This document shows positions 54,918 to 63,885 of a DNA stretch of 64,000 nt, in pieces. The notes under the pieces were generated by a model, which worked only from the letters and a program-made list of their open reading frames with translations, did not search any database and had not been told where the DNA came from. Positions within the stretch are counted from its first letter, which is position 1. Every line of letters starts with the position of its first letter. A program made the position numbers and the translations under genes. This stretch comes from Elizabethkingia miricola (lineage in GTDB: Bacteria; Bacteroidota; Bacteroidia; Flavobacteriales; Weeksellaceae): positions 109,138 to 173,137 of the forward strand of contig NZ_LSGQ01000032.1 in the NCBI RefSeq assembly GCF_001675285.1. The letters are read 5' to 3'.

Positions 54918-55460
54918 TTATCTTATTGATCTTGGTCTTCTTCTTGGCCCTACTTTTGGCACATCGTTTAATATCTTACTGGTAACAATATTTAATCGTC
55001 CCTGGCATTCCTGCAGATTATTAAGTGCCGCTCTTTCTTCTAATGAAGCAGAAATAAGCTTGTCTTTAAGCGAGACCATCTCATTGATATTCTTCAGTAA
55101 AGAGGCATATTGCTTAAATTCTTTTACACTGTCTTTTCCCATGATATTTTTACAGTCATGGATATCTTCTACAATGTTATCTCTTAAGAAATCGTCATTT
55201 TGAACTTTGTCATTGGCGATCATCGACATTTTGGAATAAATGCCCTCCATTTTGGATTGTAGTAATTCGTTTTTGTTCAGTATATTTTTGTAGTTCTCTA
55301 CCTCTTTCTGAATATTTTCTTTTTGGTACTCACTGCTTTTAAAAAATAAAAAAACAGAGAGGAATGAGAATCCCGAAAGGAACAGAAAAGAGAAAATGAA
55401 CTTCCATATTCCCTTGTTTACATCCTTTCTGTTTAGCTTTTCCTGGCCTGAAGAAATCAT
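54918..55460 (-). CDS. tssO: T6SS-iii membrane protein, TssO-type
   Basis: 180 residues. 'EKLNRKDVNKGIWKFIFSFLFLSGFSFLSVFLFF' places a basic segment before one transmembrane helix at about 18-40, followed by a helical coiled-coil periplasmic domain ending in a basic tail 'GPRRRPRSIR'. TssO proteins have this layout and lie near the start of the operon. Which of the two adjacent single-span genes is orthologous to Bacteroides TssO cannot be fixed by eye. Confidence 0.65.
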   Translation of the reverse strand: MISSGQEKLNRKDVNKGIWKFIFSFLFLSGFSFLSVFLFFKSSEYQKENIQKEVENYKNILNKNELLQSKMEGIYSKMSMIANDKVQNDDFLRDNIVEDIHDCKNIMGKDSVKEFKQYASLLKNINEMVSLKDKLISASLEERAALNNLQECQGRLNIVTSKILNDVPKVGPRRRPRSIR

Positions 55461-55479
55461 TTGTTTGTTTTTTAATTAA

Positions 55480-56151
55480 TTAAATACTGGTATTATAATA
55501 GCCACTCTCCACACAGAAACGTACAAGATCCAACTTGCTTTTTAGCCCAAGCTTTTCAGTCAATCGTTTGATATAAGTATCAACTGTTCTTGTACTAAGA
55601 TTCATTCTCTCACCAATATCCTTGTTACTATAGCCTTCATAACAAAGTTTAATCATCTGTATTTCGGACAGAGACAAATCCTGCTGGCTTTTCTTTTGGC
55701 GTTCCATATAATCCTGCACCTCCAGCATTTGTTGTGACCATTCCTGGCGATAATCTTCAAAATCTACTTTTTTTGATAAAATACTATTTCTGAGTATATC
55801 TCTTATTACAATGCTGTTCTTCTGACAGTAATAGGTATTGGGTATTTCGGATACTATAGCATCCATATCATTCTGATAGGTTGCCGAGTAGGTGATAATA
55901 GGAGTAGTTTTATTCGTTTGACGAATAAATTTTATAGCTTCCAGCCCGCTTAGAATGGGCATGTATAAATTAATTAAAAAAACATCTTCTTGTTTGCGAT
56001 AGAGTCTAGAGATAAGTTCGTGACCGTTATTGCAGTCATTAACAACTCTATAAAAAGGGTTCTCCAAGAGCATTTTTAATAAAAACTGCTTGAAGTAAAA
56101 GTCACTATCAGCAATAGAAAATCGAATAACGCTGTTAGAGTTATTTTCCAT
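55480..56151 (-). CDS. LuxR/NarL-type regulator with atypical receiver domain
   Basis: 223 residues. The receiver-like domain (about 5-125) aligns with NarL-type sequences, but the phospho-acceptor position reads Asn ('VFLINLYMPILSG', N61 for Asp). The acidic pair ('ADSD'), Ser/Thr and Lys111 are kept. The C-terminal LuxR HTH is intact at about 160-220 ('LCYEGYSNKDIGERMNLSTRTVDTYIKRL'). It is the first gene of the T6SS operon, 19 bp before the TssO-type gene. Phosphorylation-independent control of the T6SS is the inference. Confidence 0.85.
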   Translation of the reverse strand: MENNSNSVIRFSIADSDFYFKQFLLKMLLENPFYRVVNDCNNGHELISRLYRKQEDVFLINLYMPILSGLEAIKFIRQTNKTTPIITYSATYQNDMDAIVSEIPNTYYCQKNSIVIRDILRNSILSKKVDFEDYRQEWSQQMLEVQDYMERQKKSQQDLSLSEIQMIKLCYEGYSNKDIGERMNLSTRTVDTYIKRLTEKLGLKSKLDLVRFCVESGYYNTSI

Positions 56152-56820
56152 GTATCGTGTTTGGTGTAGCGACTAAAGTATAAAAACTTTTATAAATCAG
56201 AAAATAAAAATTAAAAATCCTATGTTAACAATAGTTTAAACCTATTGGCAACATAAGCTTTTAGCTCTTAGCCACTAACATTAAAACTCACTAATTCTTG
56301 ATTTACAAGAAAGTATACGTTCAATCAAGTTTTAGTTTATTTTTCCTCAAACTACTATTCGGCGAATAATAATTTATAATTGTCTGAAAATTCCAATTTT
56401 GAGTTTGAAATAAGAAATCAACTGTAAGTACCCATGGCTAGGTAAGATTCAGAAAAATGGCAATAAAACGCAAAACTTTGTTCAAAAGGAGTGAATTTCC
56501 CCATTTTTGTGACTTAGCTCATATTTTTGATCACAAAAGAAAAAAAATAATGAAATCGACAATAAAAAGCATCTTTTTTTATCAAAAAAGAATATTTTTA
56601 AATATATAATCCGAATAAAATAAAAATATAATCATATATACATTAAGAGCAAAAGTATATATCTAATTATCTATTTAAATTATTTAAAATATAAGTATTG
56701 ATTATGTAAAAAAGCAAGTCTGTATTTTTAATTCATACTAAACCATTATTCTCTTCTTTAATTGTTTTATAAAATGTCAAAAATTTCCTAAAAGATCTCT
56801 CCTATTCAATAATGGATTAT
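56152..56820. other. AT-rich intergenic region upstream of T6SS operon
   Basis: 669 bp with no convincing gene. Just upstream of the regulator a 16-bp inverted repeat TATAAAA-AC-TTTTATA (56179-56194) lies next to a -7-like TACTTTAG on the minus strand. This is the probable operon promoter. The rest shows nothing beyond A/T tracts. Confidence 0.5.
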
Positions 56821-57333
56821 TTAGTTTTTATCAAATGTTTTGGGAATCAAATTATTATTTGTTTCCGCAGAAAATGTCCACGAAATAATGTACCACCGAT
56901 TATGCTCAAAGATTAGCTGAATACTGTTTATCCCTCTTCTTTCAACTTTTCCGCCTTTTACCAACCTTGTCTCATAAGTACTCCAAACATGTGCAATATT
57001 TCCAAAAATCCTAACCTCACGATTAATTTCATTTTCATAAAATGCAGTATTAAAAACCATATCATCAGTTTCTTTATGAAATTCTTGCAATGTCATCACC
57101 ACCTGTTCTTGCTTCTTTTTATCAAAATAAGAATACACCGCTTTTGGGTGATGTAAATAGTTATCCCTCTCCCATTGCCTTTTTGCTCCTTTTTCACCAG
57201 AAACCACCTCATAACTGGCTCTCATTAATGCATCAATTGTTTTTGTATCATTCTCAAATGATTTGTTTTGCGCCTTTAAGCTTGTAGTCATAATAGACAT
57301 TAAAGTCACCAAGTAAAATAAAAACTGTTTCAT
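56821..57333 (-). CDS. exported NTF2/SnoaL-like protein
   Basis: 170 residues. A signal peptide (about 1-21, 'TTSLKAQ') is followed by a cone-shaped NTF2-like domain: 'TIDALMRASYEVVSGEKG', 'VRIFGNIAHVWSTYETRL' and 'SIQLIFEHNRWYIISWTF', the DUF4440/SnoaL pattern of strands and helix. Ligand or enzymatic activity is unknown. It is a single gene with no obvious partner. Confidence 0.75.
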   Translation of the reverse strand: MKQFLFYLVTLMSIMTTSLKAQNKSFENDTKTIDALMRASYEVVSGEKGAKRQWERDNYLHHPKAVYSYFDKKKQEQVVMTLQEFHKETDDMVFNTAFYENEINREVRIFGNIAHVWSTYETRLVKGGKVERRGINSIQLIFEHNRWYIISWTFSAETNNNLIPKTFDKN

Positions 57334-57506
57334 AATCTTTTTTCCACAAAAAAACTCACTTCAACACTATCAAAAAAACAAGTTATATAGTCTATTGGGA
57401 TTTTTATGTAATTGACCAATTTTCTTATTTAGAATAATATTTCACCCATTAGATATAGCTAGATTCTTATAATTCAGAATGCAATATATAAACTTAGTAC
57501 AAGCAA

Positions 57507-57560
57507 AAGGCTTACAGAATATCTGTAAGCCTCTTGCTGCCCTGATGGGACTTGTTATTT
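57507..57560 (-). other. tRNA 3'-end-like remnant followed by hairpin
   Basis: On the minus strand, 57534-57560 resembles the T-arm and acceptor 3' part of a tRNA: 18 of 27 positions match the tRNA-Asp at 63886-63959 and its flank, including AGTCCC and GCAA.AGG. It is followed by the hairpin GGCTTACAGA-ATA-TCTGTAAGCC (57509-57531), nearly the same as the terminator after tRNA-Asp (63858-63880). No complete tRNA can be folded here. It could be a relic or a terminator copied from a tRNA gene; it also serves as terminator for the hydrolase gene ending at 57579. Confidence 0.5.
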
Positions 57561-57578
57561 TTTCAATAAAAACCTATC

Positions 57579-58973
57579 CTACAGTAAGCTATTTATTTTA
57601 TCAATCATTTTTTCTGCATTACCGTTACTTCCACCAAGACTTATTGCTTTTTTATAGCTATCTAATGCCATATTGTATTGCTTGTTTGTAAAATAGGCTT
57701 CTCCTAAACTATCGAATAGATTCGCGTTTTTAGGAAACTCACTTATTGCCAGCTTGAATATTTCTATCGACTCGTATATTTTACTCGCTCTCAATAGTTC
57801 ATAGCCTAAAGTATTCAGCTCGCTTGGGTTCTCAAAGCTATATTCCTTTTCAGAAGTTTTTTTGAGTAAATAATAAGCTTCTTTCGCTTTATTGATATCA
57901 GTAAAAGATTCCTTTCTTATCGCTCGGTAAACAGATTTTTTAGGAATTTCAAAATCTTTTCCAAGCATAATGTCACGGATTGTGTATCCTAAACTATAAA
58001 CTTTATTGAGGTTGTTGGATGCTAAAATTACAATGACATCATTTTTCATATCGTTTAATAGAATGGATTCAAATTTATACGAAATACCATTGTGTCGTTG
58101 CAATTCATCTTCTTCATAAAATCTACCAAGCGATCCTCCTTCTTCTTTTGCATAAGGATTATTCAATAATGTTTCAAAGGACTTTCTAGAGATTAAACGG
58201 TTATGATTCATCGCTTCAATCCATTTGTACATATCATTAATGTCTAACCAAAGCCAACCACTGATAAATTTCATTTCCGGACATCTCACATTGTCCATAT
58301 CATAACATGATGTTCGGTTTTTGTATCCTGATTTTGCATCAAAAACAGAATTAGTCATTTTCAAAGGTTTGATAATATTTTTAGTCACAAAATCTTGAAA
58401 AGTCATTCCTGTTACCTTTTCAATAATTCTTCTTTGCAAAAACACATTGCCATTATCGTATCTATAGCCTTTTCCCGGCTCAAATAACAGGGTGTCCGTT
58501 TTCCTCAAAATCTTCCATGCTTCTTCATTATTTTTTGGGACGATCATTTTGTTTTCAATGCGAGGAATTCCACTGGCATAATTGATTAAATGCCTGGTCG
58601 TCACTTTTTCTGACCATTTTGGCAAGTCCAAATTATATTTCGAAATGGGATCATCAAGATTCAGCTGACCACGCTCCACCAACATCATAATAGCAACTGC
58701 ATTAAACTGCTTTACAATAGAGCCAAAATTAAAAATGGAGTTTTTCGTTAAAGGCGCTTTTCTTGTTTCATCGGTAAAGCCAAATGATTTTTGATAGATG
58801 ATTTTTCCTTTTTTAGCGACCAAAACATTTCCGTTGAACAAACCTCTTTCGTAGGATTTGGTCATTAGTTCATTAATTTGATTGATTTCTGTTTCTTGCT
58901 CAACTGGCTTCTGAGCTGAAAGAAAATTGGTGAATAAAATACTTAATGATATTAAGACAATTATTTTTTTCAT
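57579..58973 (-). CDS. exported serine hydrolase (beta-lactamase fold) with TPR tail
   Basis: 464 residues. A signal peptide (about 1-21, 'FLSAQ') precedes a class C beta-lactamase/DD-peptidase-like domain with S-x-x-K at 85-88 (SIVK) and Y-x-N at 172-174 (YDN in 'GYRYDNGN'). The C-terminal 100 residues hold TPR repeats ('NANLFDSLGEAYFTNKQYNMALDSYKKAI'). Relatives are peptidases or esterases rather than true beta-lactamases. It has a promoter (58989-59049) copied from the one upstream of the TonB-type receptor. Confidence 0.85.
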   Translation of the reverse strand: MKKIIVLISLSILFTNFLSAQKPVEQETEINQINELMTKSYERGLFNGNVLVAKKGKIIYQKSFGFTDETRKAPLTKNSIFNFGSIVKQFNAVAIMMLVERGQLNLDDPISKYNLDLPKWSEKVTTRHLINYASGIPRIENKMIVPKNNEEAWKILRKTDTLLFEPGKGYRYDNGNVFLQRRIIEKVTGMTFQDFVTKNIIKPLKMTNSVFDAKSGYKNRTSCYDMDNVRCPEMKFISGWLWLDINDMYKWIEAMNHNRLISRKSFETLLNNPYAKEEGGSLGRFYEEDELQRHNGISYKFESILLNDMKNDVIVILASNNLNKVYSLGYTIRDIMLGKDFEIPKKSVYRAIRKESFTDINKAKEAYYLLKKTSEKEYSFENPSELNTLGYELLRASKIYESIEIFKLAISEFPKNANLFDSLGEAYFTNKQYNMALDSYKKAISLGGSNGNAEKMIDKINSLL

Positions 58974-58988
58974 TGTAATTATATTTTA

Positions 58989-59049
58989 AAAACTTTCTGC
59001 AAATATGCTGTGAAAACCTATGATACGCGACCGATTAAAAAAGTCGAAC
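58989..59049 (-). promoter_or_regulatory. duplicated promoter element upstream of serine hydrolase
   Basis: Shares with 61637-61698 the blocks AAAACTTTCTGCAAA, TGATAC.CGACCGATTAAAAAA and TCGAAC, with equal 17-bp spacing between the last G-T-A-T-C-A block and TTTGCAG. The stop of the decayed AraC copy lies 24 bp beyond it, as the intact AraC stop does at the other copy. Confidence 0.75.
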
Positions 59050-59073
59050 TCATTTATGAGAAAGTAAGACGAA

Positions 59074-59217
59074 TTAATTTGGTTTTTTCTTCAAATCTGC
59101 TGGAGCAATTCCAGTATATTTTTTGAAGGAAGGAATAAAAGTATGATTTAGAACTGAAACCAAGTTCGTAAAGAATTCTAAAATTATGAGTTCTTTTCTT
59201 AGAAGCTTTTTTTGATA
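59074..59217 (-). pseudogene. decayed 3' end of an AraC-family gene
   Basis: The minus strand encodes 'RILYELGFSSKSYFYSFL' in one frame and 'FKKYTGIAPADLKKKPN' then stop in another. These align with 'EILYQVGFNSKSSFNTSF' and 'FKKYTGKTPTDFRKEAL' at the C-terminus of the intact regulator at 61723-62859. A frameshift separates the two blocks and the rest of the gene is missing. It lies between the receptor stop (59218) and the hydrolase promoter. Confidence 0.8.
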
Positions 59218-61623
59218 CTAAACTCCAGAACGTCTTTGCTCTTCTTCATTGCCAAATTTTCGATTGTCGGATTTTACTTTATTACTTCCAAAACTGTAAA
59301 GAAGAGAAAGCCTAAAAAATCGGTTACTGTAATTAAAATTTCCTGTTTGCTTTACTCCGTTCACAATCGATATGATGTTATTTTGATATGATGTATTGAA
59401 TAAATCATTTATCAAAAGCATAACTTTTAAATTATCATTTAGTAAGCTTTGCCTAATGCCTATATCAAAACTGGAGTATTCTCCCATTTCATAGAGACCT
59501 CTTTTATGGTGCGAGCTGTACCAGTAATTGACTTCCAACTTTGTTGTTTTGGTCAATGAAAAAGTATTGTTCGTACTAAAATAGAACCTCATCCCGTTTT
59601 GAACCTCTGCATTTATAGTATCAAATAAGGTAGTTTTAGAGGCTAAAAGTGATATAGCACTCTGGCTTGTCCACCAAGAATATTTATCGAATGTATAGTT
59701 TTCGCTAATGCCATAATAATATTCCTTTGAGTAATTTTTTCTAGTAATTACCTGTGTATCACGCTCTGTATCTGTCGTAAATAGTAATCCGTAGTTATCA
59801 TTGGTAATTCTAAGAAATACATTTGAGCTTAGTTTTTTCTTAAACGTATGCGTTAAATCAAAATTGTCACTAAATGAAGGCTGTAAAAAAGGATTCCCCA
59901 CAGAATAACTGTTGTTATTCAAATAAAACCGGAATGGATTTAACTCACTAAACCCTGGGCGGTTAATTCTTTTCCCGTAATTAAGGGCAAAATTGTTTTC
60001 CGCATCAGGATTATAAGAAGCATAAAATGTAGGAAACAATTTGAAATAATCCTTCTTATTTGTTTGATTTATTGTCTTCGAGAAACCTGTTGTAACCGTA
60101 TTTTCTATTCTTAAACCTAATTGTAAACTTAGTTTTGAATTTATTTTCTTTGAAGAATTCACATATAAGGCTTGAATATTCTCTTTATATTCAAACTCAT
60201 TCGATTGTGACACATCTAAAACAGGCGGATTTGTAGTAGCGTCAAAAAATTTGACATTACTATTTGATTTGTTAAAACTTAGCTTACCTCCGTACGAGAA
60301 ATTGGCAAATTTAGTAAGATGGTCTACATCAACTTTTGCACTAAAATTTTCTATAGCCTGCCCTGAATTGTTAATGGCTGATGTTTGATGTATAAACGTT
60401 GGATCATTCGGAAATGATGTATTTGTTGCGAAGCTATTATTTTGCTTTACACTGTAATCTAAATAGCTAAAATCTACAGTAAGTTTTCTTCCCAAAGTAT
60501 CTAATTTCGACATCACATTCATATTGTAAATATTGCTGTTAAATTCTCTGTCGTTAAAACTTTTACTCTGAATAATTTGCTCAAGAGTATTATTGGAATC
60601 AAATAATAGGGTGGTTGATTTATTATCTTGATCAGGTCTTCTCTGATTACCTAGATACATAAAACCTAAAACAGTATTTTTGGTAATATCATAATCAAAA
60701 GAAGCTCGACCTGTAAAACTATTCTTCTTTTGTTTTGTGTCCGAATTCAGCTCTTGCAGCTTATTTGCAGATAAAGCATCAAAACTTTCAAAAGCTCTAA
60801 ATGCACCAACAGTTCCGTTTAAACCTAAAGAAAATCTAAGCTTATTCTTGTTGTATAAAAAATCATTGCCTAGTGTGAAAAAATTATAATGGCTTTGATC
60901 ATAAGTGAAAGAAGATGAATTTTTCCAAGAATTTTTCATCCCTTCTTTATAAATGATATTGATGAGTCCGCCATTTCCTCCTGCATCATATTGTGCTGGC
61001 GGATTGGTTATAATTTCGATTTTTTTGATGCTGCCTGCCGGAATTGAATTCAGAAAACTGACTAAATCATCACCCGATATTTGCATCAATTTTCCATTAA
61101 CCATTACCTGCGACGATCCTTTACCCAAAATACTAATAGATCCATTTTGAATCATAAGTCCTGGAGCTACTTTTAATGCGTCTAAAGCATTACCTGAATT
61201 TGCAGTAGGACTATTTTCAACATTAAATACCAGACGATCCATATGTTGTTCGAAAACTCTTTTTTTTCCTTTTATAACGACTTCTTCCAGATTTCTTGAA
61301 TTCAAGATTAAAATGATATCATCTAAAGTACTATTGTTTTCTAAGTTGATTTCTTTATCCCAACTTTCATATCCCAACAAATTAATTTTGAGCCTATATT
61401 TTCCCTTAACAGTCCTGATTGTAAATATACCATTATTATCTGTCGTTGCTCCAGATTTTAAAACGCCAAGTGAATCTACAAGAGCCACGTTTGCAAATGG
61501 AATAGGCGTTGTTCCATTTTTTACTTTTCCCGTTACTTCTATTTGGCAAATTGCCCAATACGGAAGTAATAAAGCAATTAAAATTAAAAAAGATTTGCGA
61601 TGAAGTGTACTTTTCAATGTCAT
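59218..61623 (-). CDS. TonB-dependent-type outer-membrane receptor
   Basis: 801 residues. A signal peptide (about 1-26, 'WAICQ') is followed by a CarboxypepD-regulatory-like beta sandwich (about 28-105; 'TTDNNGIFTIRTVKGKYRL'), a plug ('NALDALKVAPGLMIQNGSISILGKGSSQVMVNG') and a large beta-barrel of the outer-membrane beta-barrel family ('YGKRINRPGFSELNPFRFYLN'). No SusD partner is adjacent, so the ligand is not a typical glycan from context. The upstream promoter (61637-61698) is shared with the hydrolase gene; the adjacent AraC regulator is the likely controller. Confidence 0.85.
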   Translation of the reverse strand: MTLKSTLHRKSFLILIALLLPYWAICQIEVTGKVKNGTTPIPFANVALVDSLGVLKSGATTDNNGIFTIRTVKGKYRLKINLLGYESWDKEINLENNSTLDDIILILNSRNLEEVVIKGKKRVFEQHMDRLVFNVENSPTANSGNALDALKVAPGLMIQNGSISILGKGSSQVMVNGKLMQISGDDLVSFLNSIPAGSIKKIEIITNPPAQYDAGGNGGLINIIYKEGMKNSWKNSSSFTYDQSHYNFFTLGNDFLYNKNKLRFSLGLNGTVGAFRAFESFDALSANKLQELNSDTKQKKNSFTGRASFDYDITKNTVLGFMYLGNQRRPDQDNKSTTLLFDSNNTLEQIIQSKSFNDREFNSNIYNMNVMSKLDTLGRKLTVDFSYLDYSVKQNNSFATNTSFPNDPTFIHQTSAINNSGQAIENFSAKVDVDHLTKFANFSYGGKLSFNKSNSNVKFFDATTNPPVLDVSQSNEFEYKENIQALYVNSSKKINSKLSLQLGLRIENTVTTGFSKTINQTNKKDYFKLFPTFYASYNPDAENNFALNYGKRINRPGFSELNPFRFYLNNNSYSVGNPFLQPSFSDNFDLTHTFKKKLSSNVFLRITNDNYGLLFTTDTERDTQVITRKNYSKEYYYGISENYTFDKYSWWTSQSAISLLASKTTLFDTINAEVQNGMRFYFSTNNTFSLTKTTKLEVNYWYSSHHKRGLYEMGEYSSFDIGIRQSLLNDNLKVMLLINDLFNTSYQNNIISIVNGVKQTGNFNYSNRFFRLSLLYSFGSNKVKSDNRKFGNEEEQRRSGV

Positions 61624-61636
61624 TTATTTTTAGATT

Positions 61637-61698
61637 AAAACTTTCTGCAAAGCTGATCTAAAAAGCGTTGATACACGACCGATTAAAAAAAATCGAAC
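61637..61698 (-). promoter_or_regulatory. promoter element upstream of TonB-type receptor
   Basis: Same block structure as 58989-59049: TCGAAC, ATTAAAAAA, CGACC and TGATACACGACC, then TTTGCAGAAAGTTTT on the minus strand near a -7-like CAGCTTTG. The repeated part suggests a binding site for the AraC regulator encoded directly upstream. Confidence 0.7.
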
Positions 61699-61722
61699 GT
61701 ATTTTCAGCAAATAATTCGATT

Positions 61723-62859
61723 TTACAAAGCTTCTTTTCGAAAATCAGTTGGCGTTTTTCCTGTATATTTTTTGAAGGAAGTATTAAATGAGGATTTGGA
61801 ATTAAAACCAACCTGATACAAAATTTCCAAAACGGTCAGTTCTTTTTGAAAAGGATCTTTTAGAATTTGCATGGCTTTTTCAATTCTATATTCATTTACA
61901 AAATCGAAAAAATGTTTGTCCATATACAAGTTAATCAAAGTCGATAAATCTTTAACAGGCATTTCAACTTGCTCCGCCAAATCCTGAATCGTTAATGAAG
62001 AATCCAAATAAGGTTCTTTTTCCTTCATGAAATCTTTTAAAAATTCGACTTCCTTATTCCTTCCGTCAACCAATAAAGGCATGTTTTTTTGTTTTGGAAC
62101 AACTTCGGTAATTGGTTTTAAATCAGAATTCACACCACGAAAAAATTCGGGATTATTTAACGCAACAAAAAGATACCAACAGGTACAAAATAAAAATGCA
62201 AATCCATCAAGAGTCACAATCCACGCTCGAATTTCGCCGACACCAAAAATATACGTAACCAACCATCTTATCAGGACAATAAAATGCAAAACGTAATAGA
62301 GAATTGTTATTTTGTAAAGGGCATTGAGTGCTGAAATATTTGGGTTTGTGTAATTCTCGAGATATACTTTTTTAGCCTTTCTAATTGCCAAAAACGAGGC
62401 AATAAAATAGACTTGAAACAGCGCTTCGAAAAGGAAGAGGAAAAATTGCAAGAGTGGCATATCGTTCATGCTGTTGATGAATTTTATTTTCGCAGGTCTA
62501 TCACTAAAATAAATTCCCCACATCATAAACGCATTGAACGCCAAAAACGGAATAACATGTATTAAGTGTTTCGGTTTTAACCGAAAATTGGTATAACAAA
62601 CAGACAATACATAAAGGTAAAATGATGCTGAAACCACATAATTAGTACTCCAACGAAAAGCCTCGAGATTAATATAATTAACCGGAAATCCGTGTTGCAA
62701 AAATTTGATAGCATCAACTGCATTTGTAAAAAGAAAGAAAGCAAGAAGCCAATTTGAAAGTCTGTGCTTAGTTTTTACAGTAATCAGGAACAAGGCAAGC
62801 AAAAGTATCATGAAAATCCCAACAGAGGAAAAGAGATGTTGAAAATTGTACCTGTCCAT
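61723..62859 (-). CDS. AraC-family regulator with N-terminal 7-TM domain
   Basis: 378 residues. About seven transmembrane helices span 10-235, followed by a linker and an AraC HTH domain at about 275-378 ('LTIQDLAEQVEMPVKDLSTLINLYMDKHFFDFVNEYRIEKAMQIL', 'QVGFNSKSSFNTSFKKYTGKTPTDFRKEAL'). Membrane-bound AraC regulators of this design are frequent in Flavobacteriia next to their target genes. It likely controls the receptor at 59218-61623 and, through the duplicated promoter, the hydrolase at 57579-58973. Confidence 0.85.
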   Translation of the reverse strand: MDRYNFQHLFSSVGIFMILLLALFLITVKTKHRLSNWLLAFFLFTNAVDAIKFLQHGFPVNYINLEAFRWSTNYVVSASFYLYVLSVCYTNFRLKPKHLIHVIPFLAFNAFMMWGIYFSDRPAKIKFINSMNDMPLLQFFLFLFEALFQVYFIASFLAIRKAKKVYLENYTNPNISALNALYKITILYYVLHFIVLIRWLVTYIFGVGEIRAWIVTLDGFAFLFCTCWYLFVALNNPEFFRGVNSDLKPITEVVPKQKNMPLLVDGRNKEVEFLKDFMKEKEPYLDSSLTIQDLAEQVEMPVKDLSTLINLYMDKHFFDFVNEYRIEKAMQILKDPFQKELTVLEILYQVGFNSKSSFNTSFKKYTGKTPTDFRKEAL

Positions 62860-63851
62860 ATCGTTTTAAAGCAAGGCCAAATGTACTTATTTTTCAAAGA
62901 TATTTTTCATGAAAAATTCAGAACGACATATTTATTTAAGACAAAACACTTGTAGAATTCAGCATCGATTATTAGAATTAAAAAATTACGAGGACAATAT
63001 TCTTATTTTGATGTAATGACAAACATAAAATCATTAAATACTGCAGCAAAATTTATAACATAAACTCCCCTTTCTCATTAAATTTCTATTTCCTGCTCAT
63101 ATTATAAAAGGAAGCTCTCACTATTGCAAAAGTTTTATTCATTCTGAGCGCGAGCAATATGCAGGTGCTAACGAGGGATTTTCAAAATTTTTTGCAAATT
63201 ATAGTAATGAATGTTGAATATTTGAATCCGCCCACCTGAATAATGTAATATCAAACCTTTTAAATGTAGTCCGTCATAATGAATTGGGAGCTCTGTTAGA
63301 CGCTTTAACTCTATAGATTATAAATATTCAGAGCGTTTCGGAGTAACGTTATTTTAATCAAGAAAGTGAATATAACTCAAATTAAAAATCAAAAACTTAA
63401 TATTATTAGAGCTTATTTAAATGTTATTAAACTATTACTTATTACACTTTATTAGCTTAATACTTCGATAGTTCATCAGATTCACTACATACTAAGCTCA
63501 GTATAACATTATAATATTTCCTCCGCTGGCGCGAGCTTCTTGCTCATGTTAATCAAACATTCCTTTATAAATTTACATCTATTTCCAAGATCTCCTGATA
63601 ATCATCAAGATAATTTCTAACACTACTATACTTCCATACCCATAATTGCAATGTCAGCACCGGTCAAAGTCACAGATTTTGTACAAATGGTTTCATCCTG
63701 GACACGAGCTAGAAGCCCACGTCATCGAAGGTCAATTCCTAAACAAGCTGGCCAATGGGCTCTTCTTACTTTTCAGTAAGTTTTAGTTTTCCTTTTTATG
63801 GGGGCCACTTTCAGATCGTGGTTTTAGCTCCTTTCGAAACTGGTACATAAT
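62860..63851. other. gene-poor region with degenerate short repeats
   Basis: About 1 kb without a credible gene. It holds related short strings GCGCGAGC..TATGC (63146-63168), GGCGCGAGCTTCTTGCTCATG (63526-63546, given here as two arms around TTCTT) and GACACGAGCTAGAAGCCCACG (63701-63721), resembling flavobacterial interspersed palindromes. A weak CTTCGATAG..CTCAG relic lies at 63463-63502. An in-frame stretch to a stop at 63784-63786 is too short and lacks a clear start. Confidence 0.4.
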
Positions 63852-63884
63852 AAAAAAGGTCTACAGAATATCTGTAGACCTTTT
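63852..63884 (-). terminator. terminator after tRNA-Asp
   Basis: GGTCTACAGA (63858-63867), loop ATA and TCTGTAGACC (63871-63880), with six T on the minus strand (63852-63857). It follows the tRNA by a few bases. Confidence 0.9.
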
Positions 63885-63885
63885 G

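Noticed and set aside
63640..63786. Plus-strand open stretch of about 44 codons ending at 63786
   Set aside because: No ATG start and no recognisable family; it overlaps a degenerate repeat, so a chance frame is more likely.
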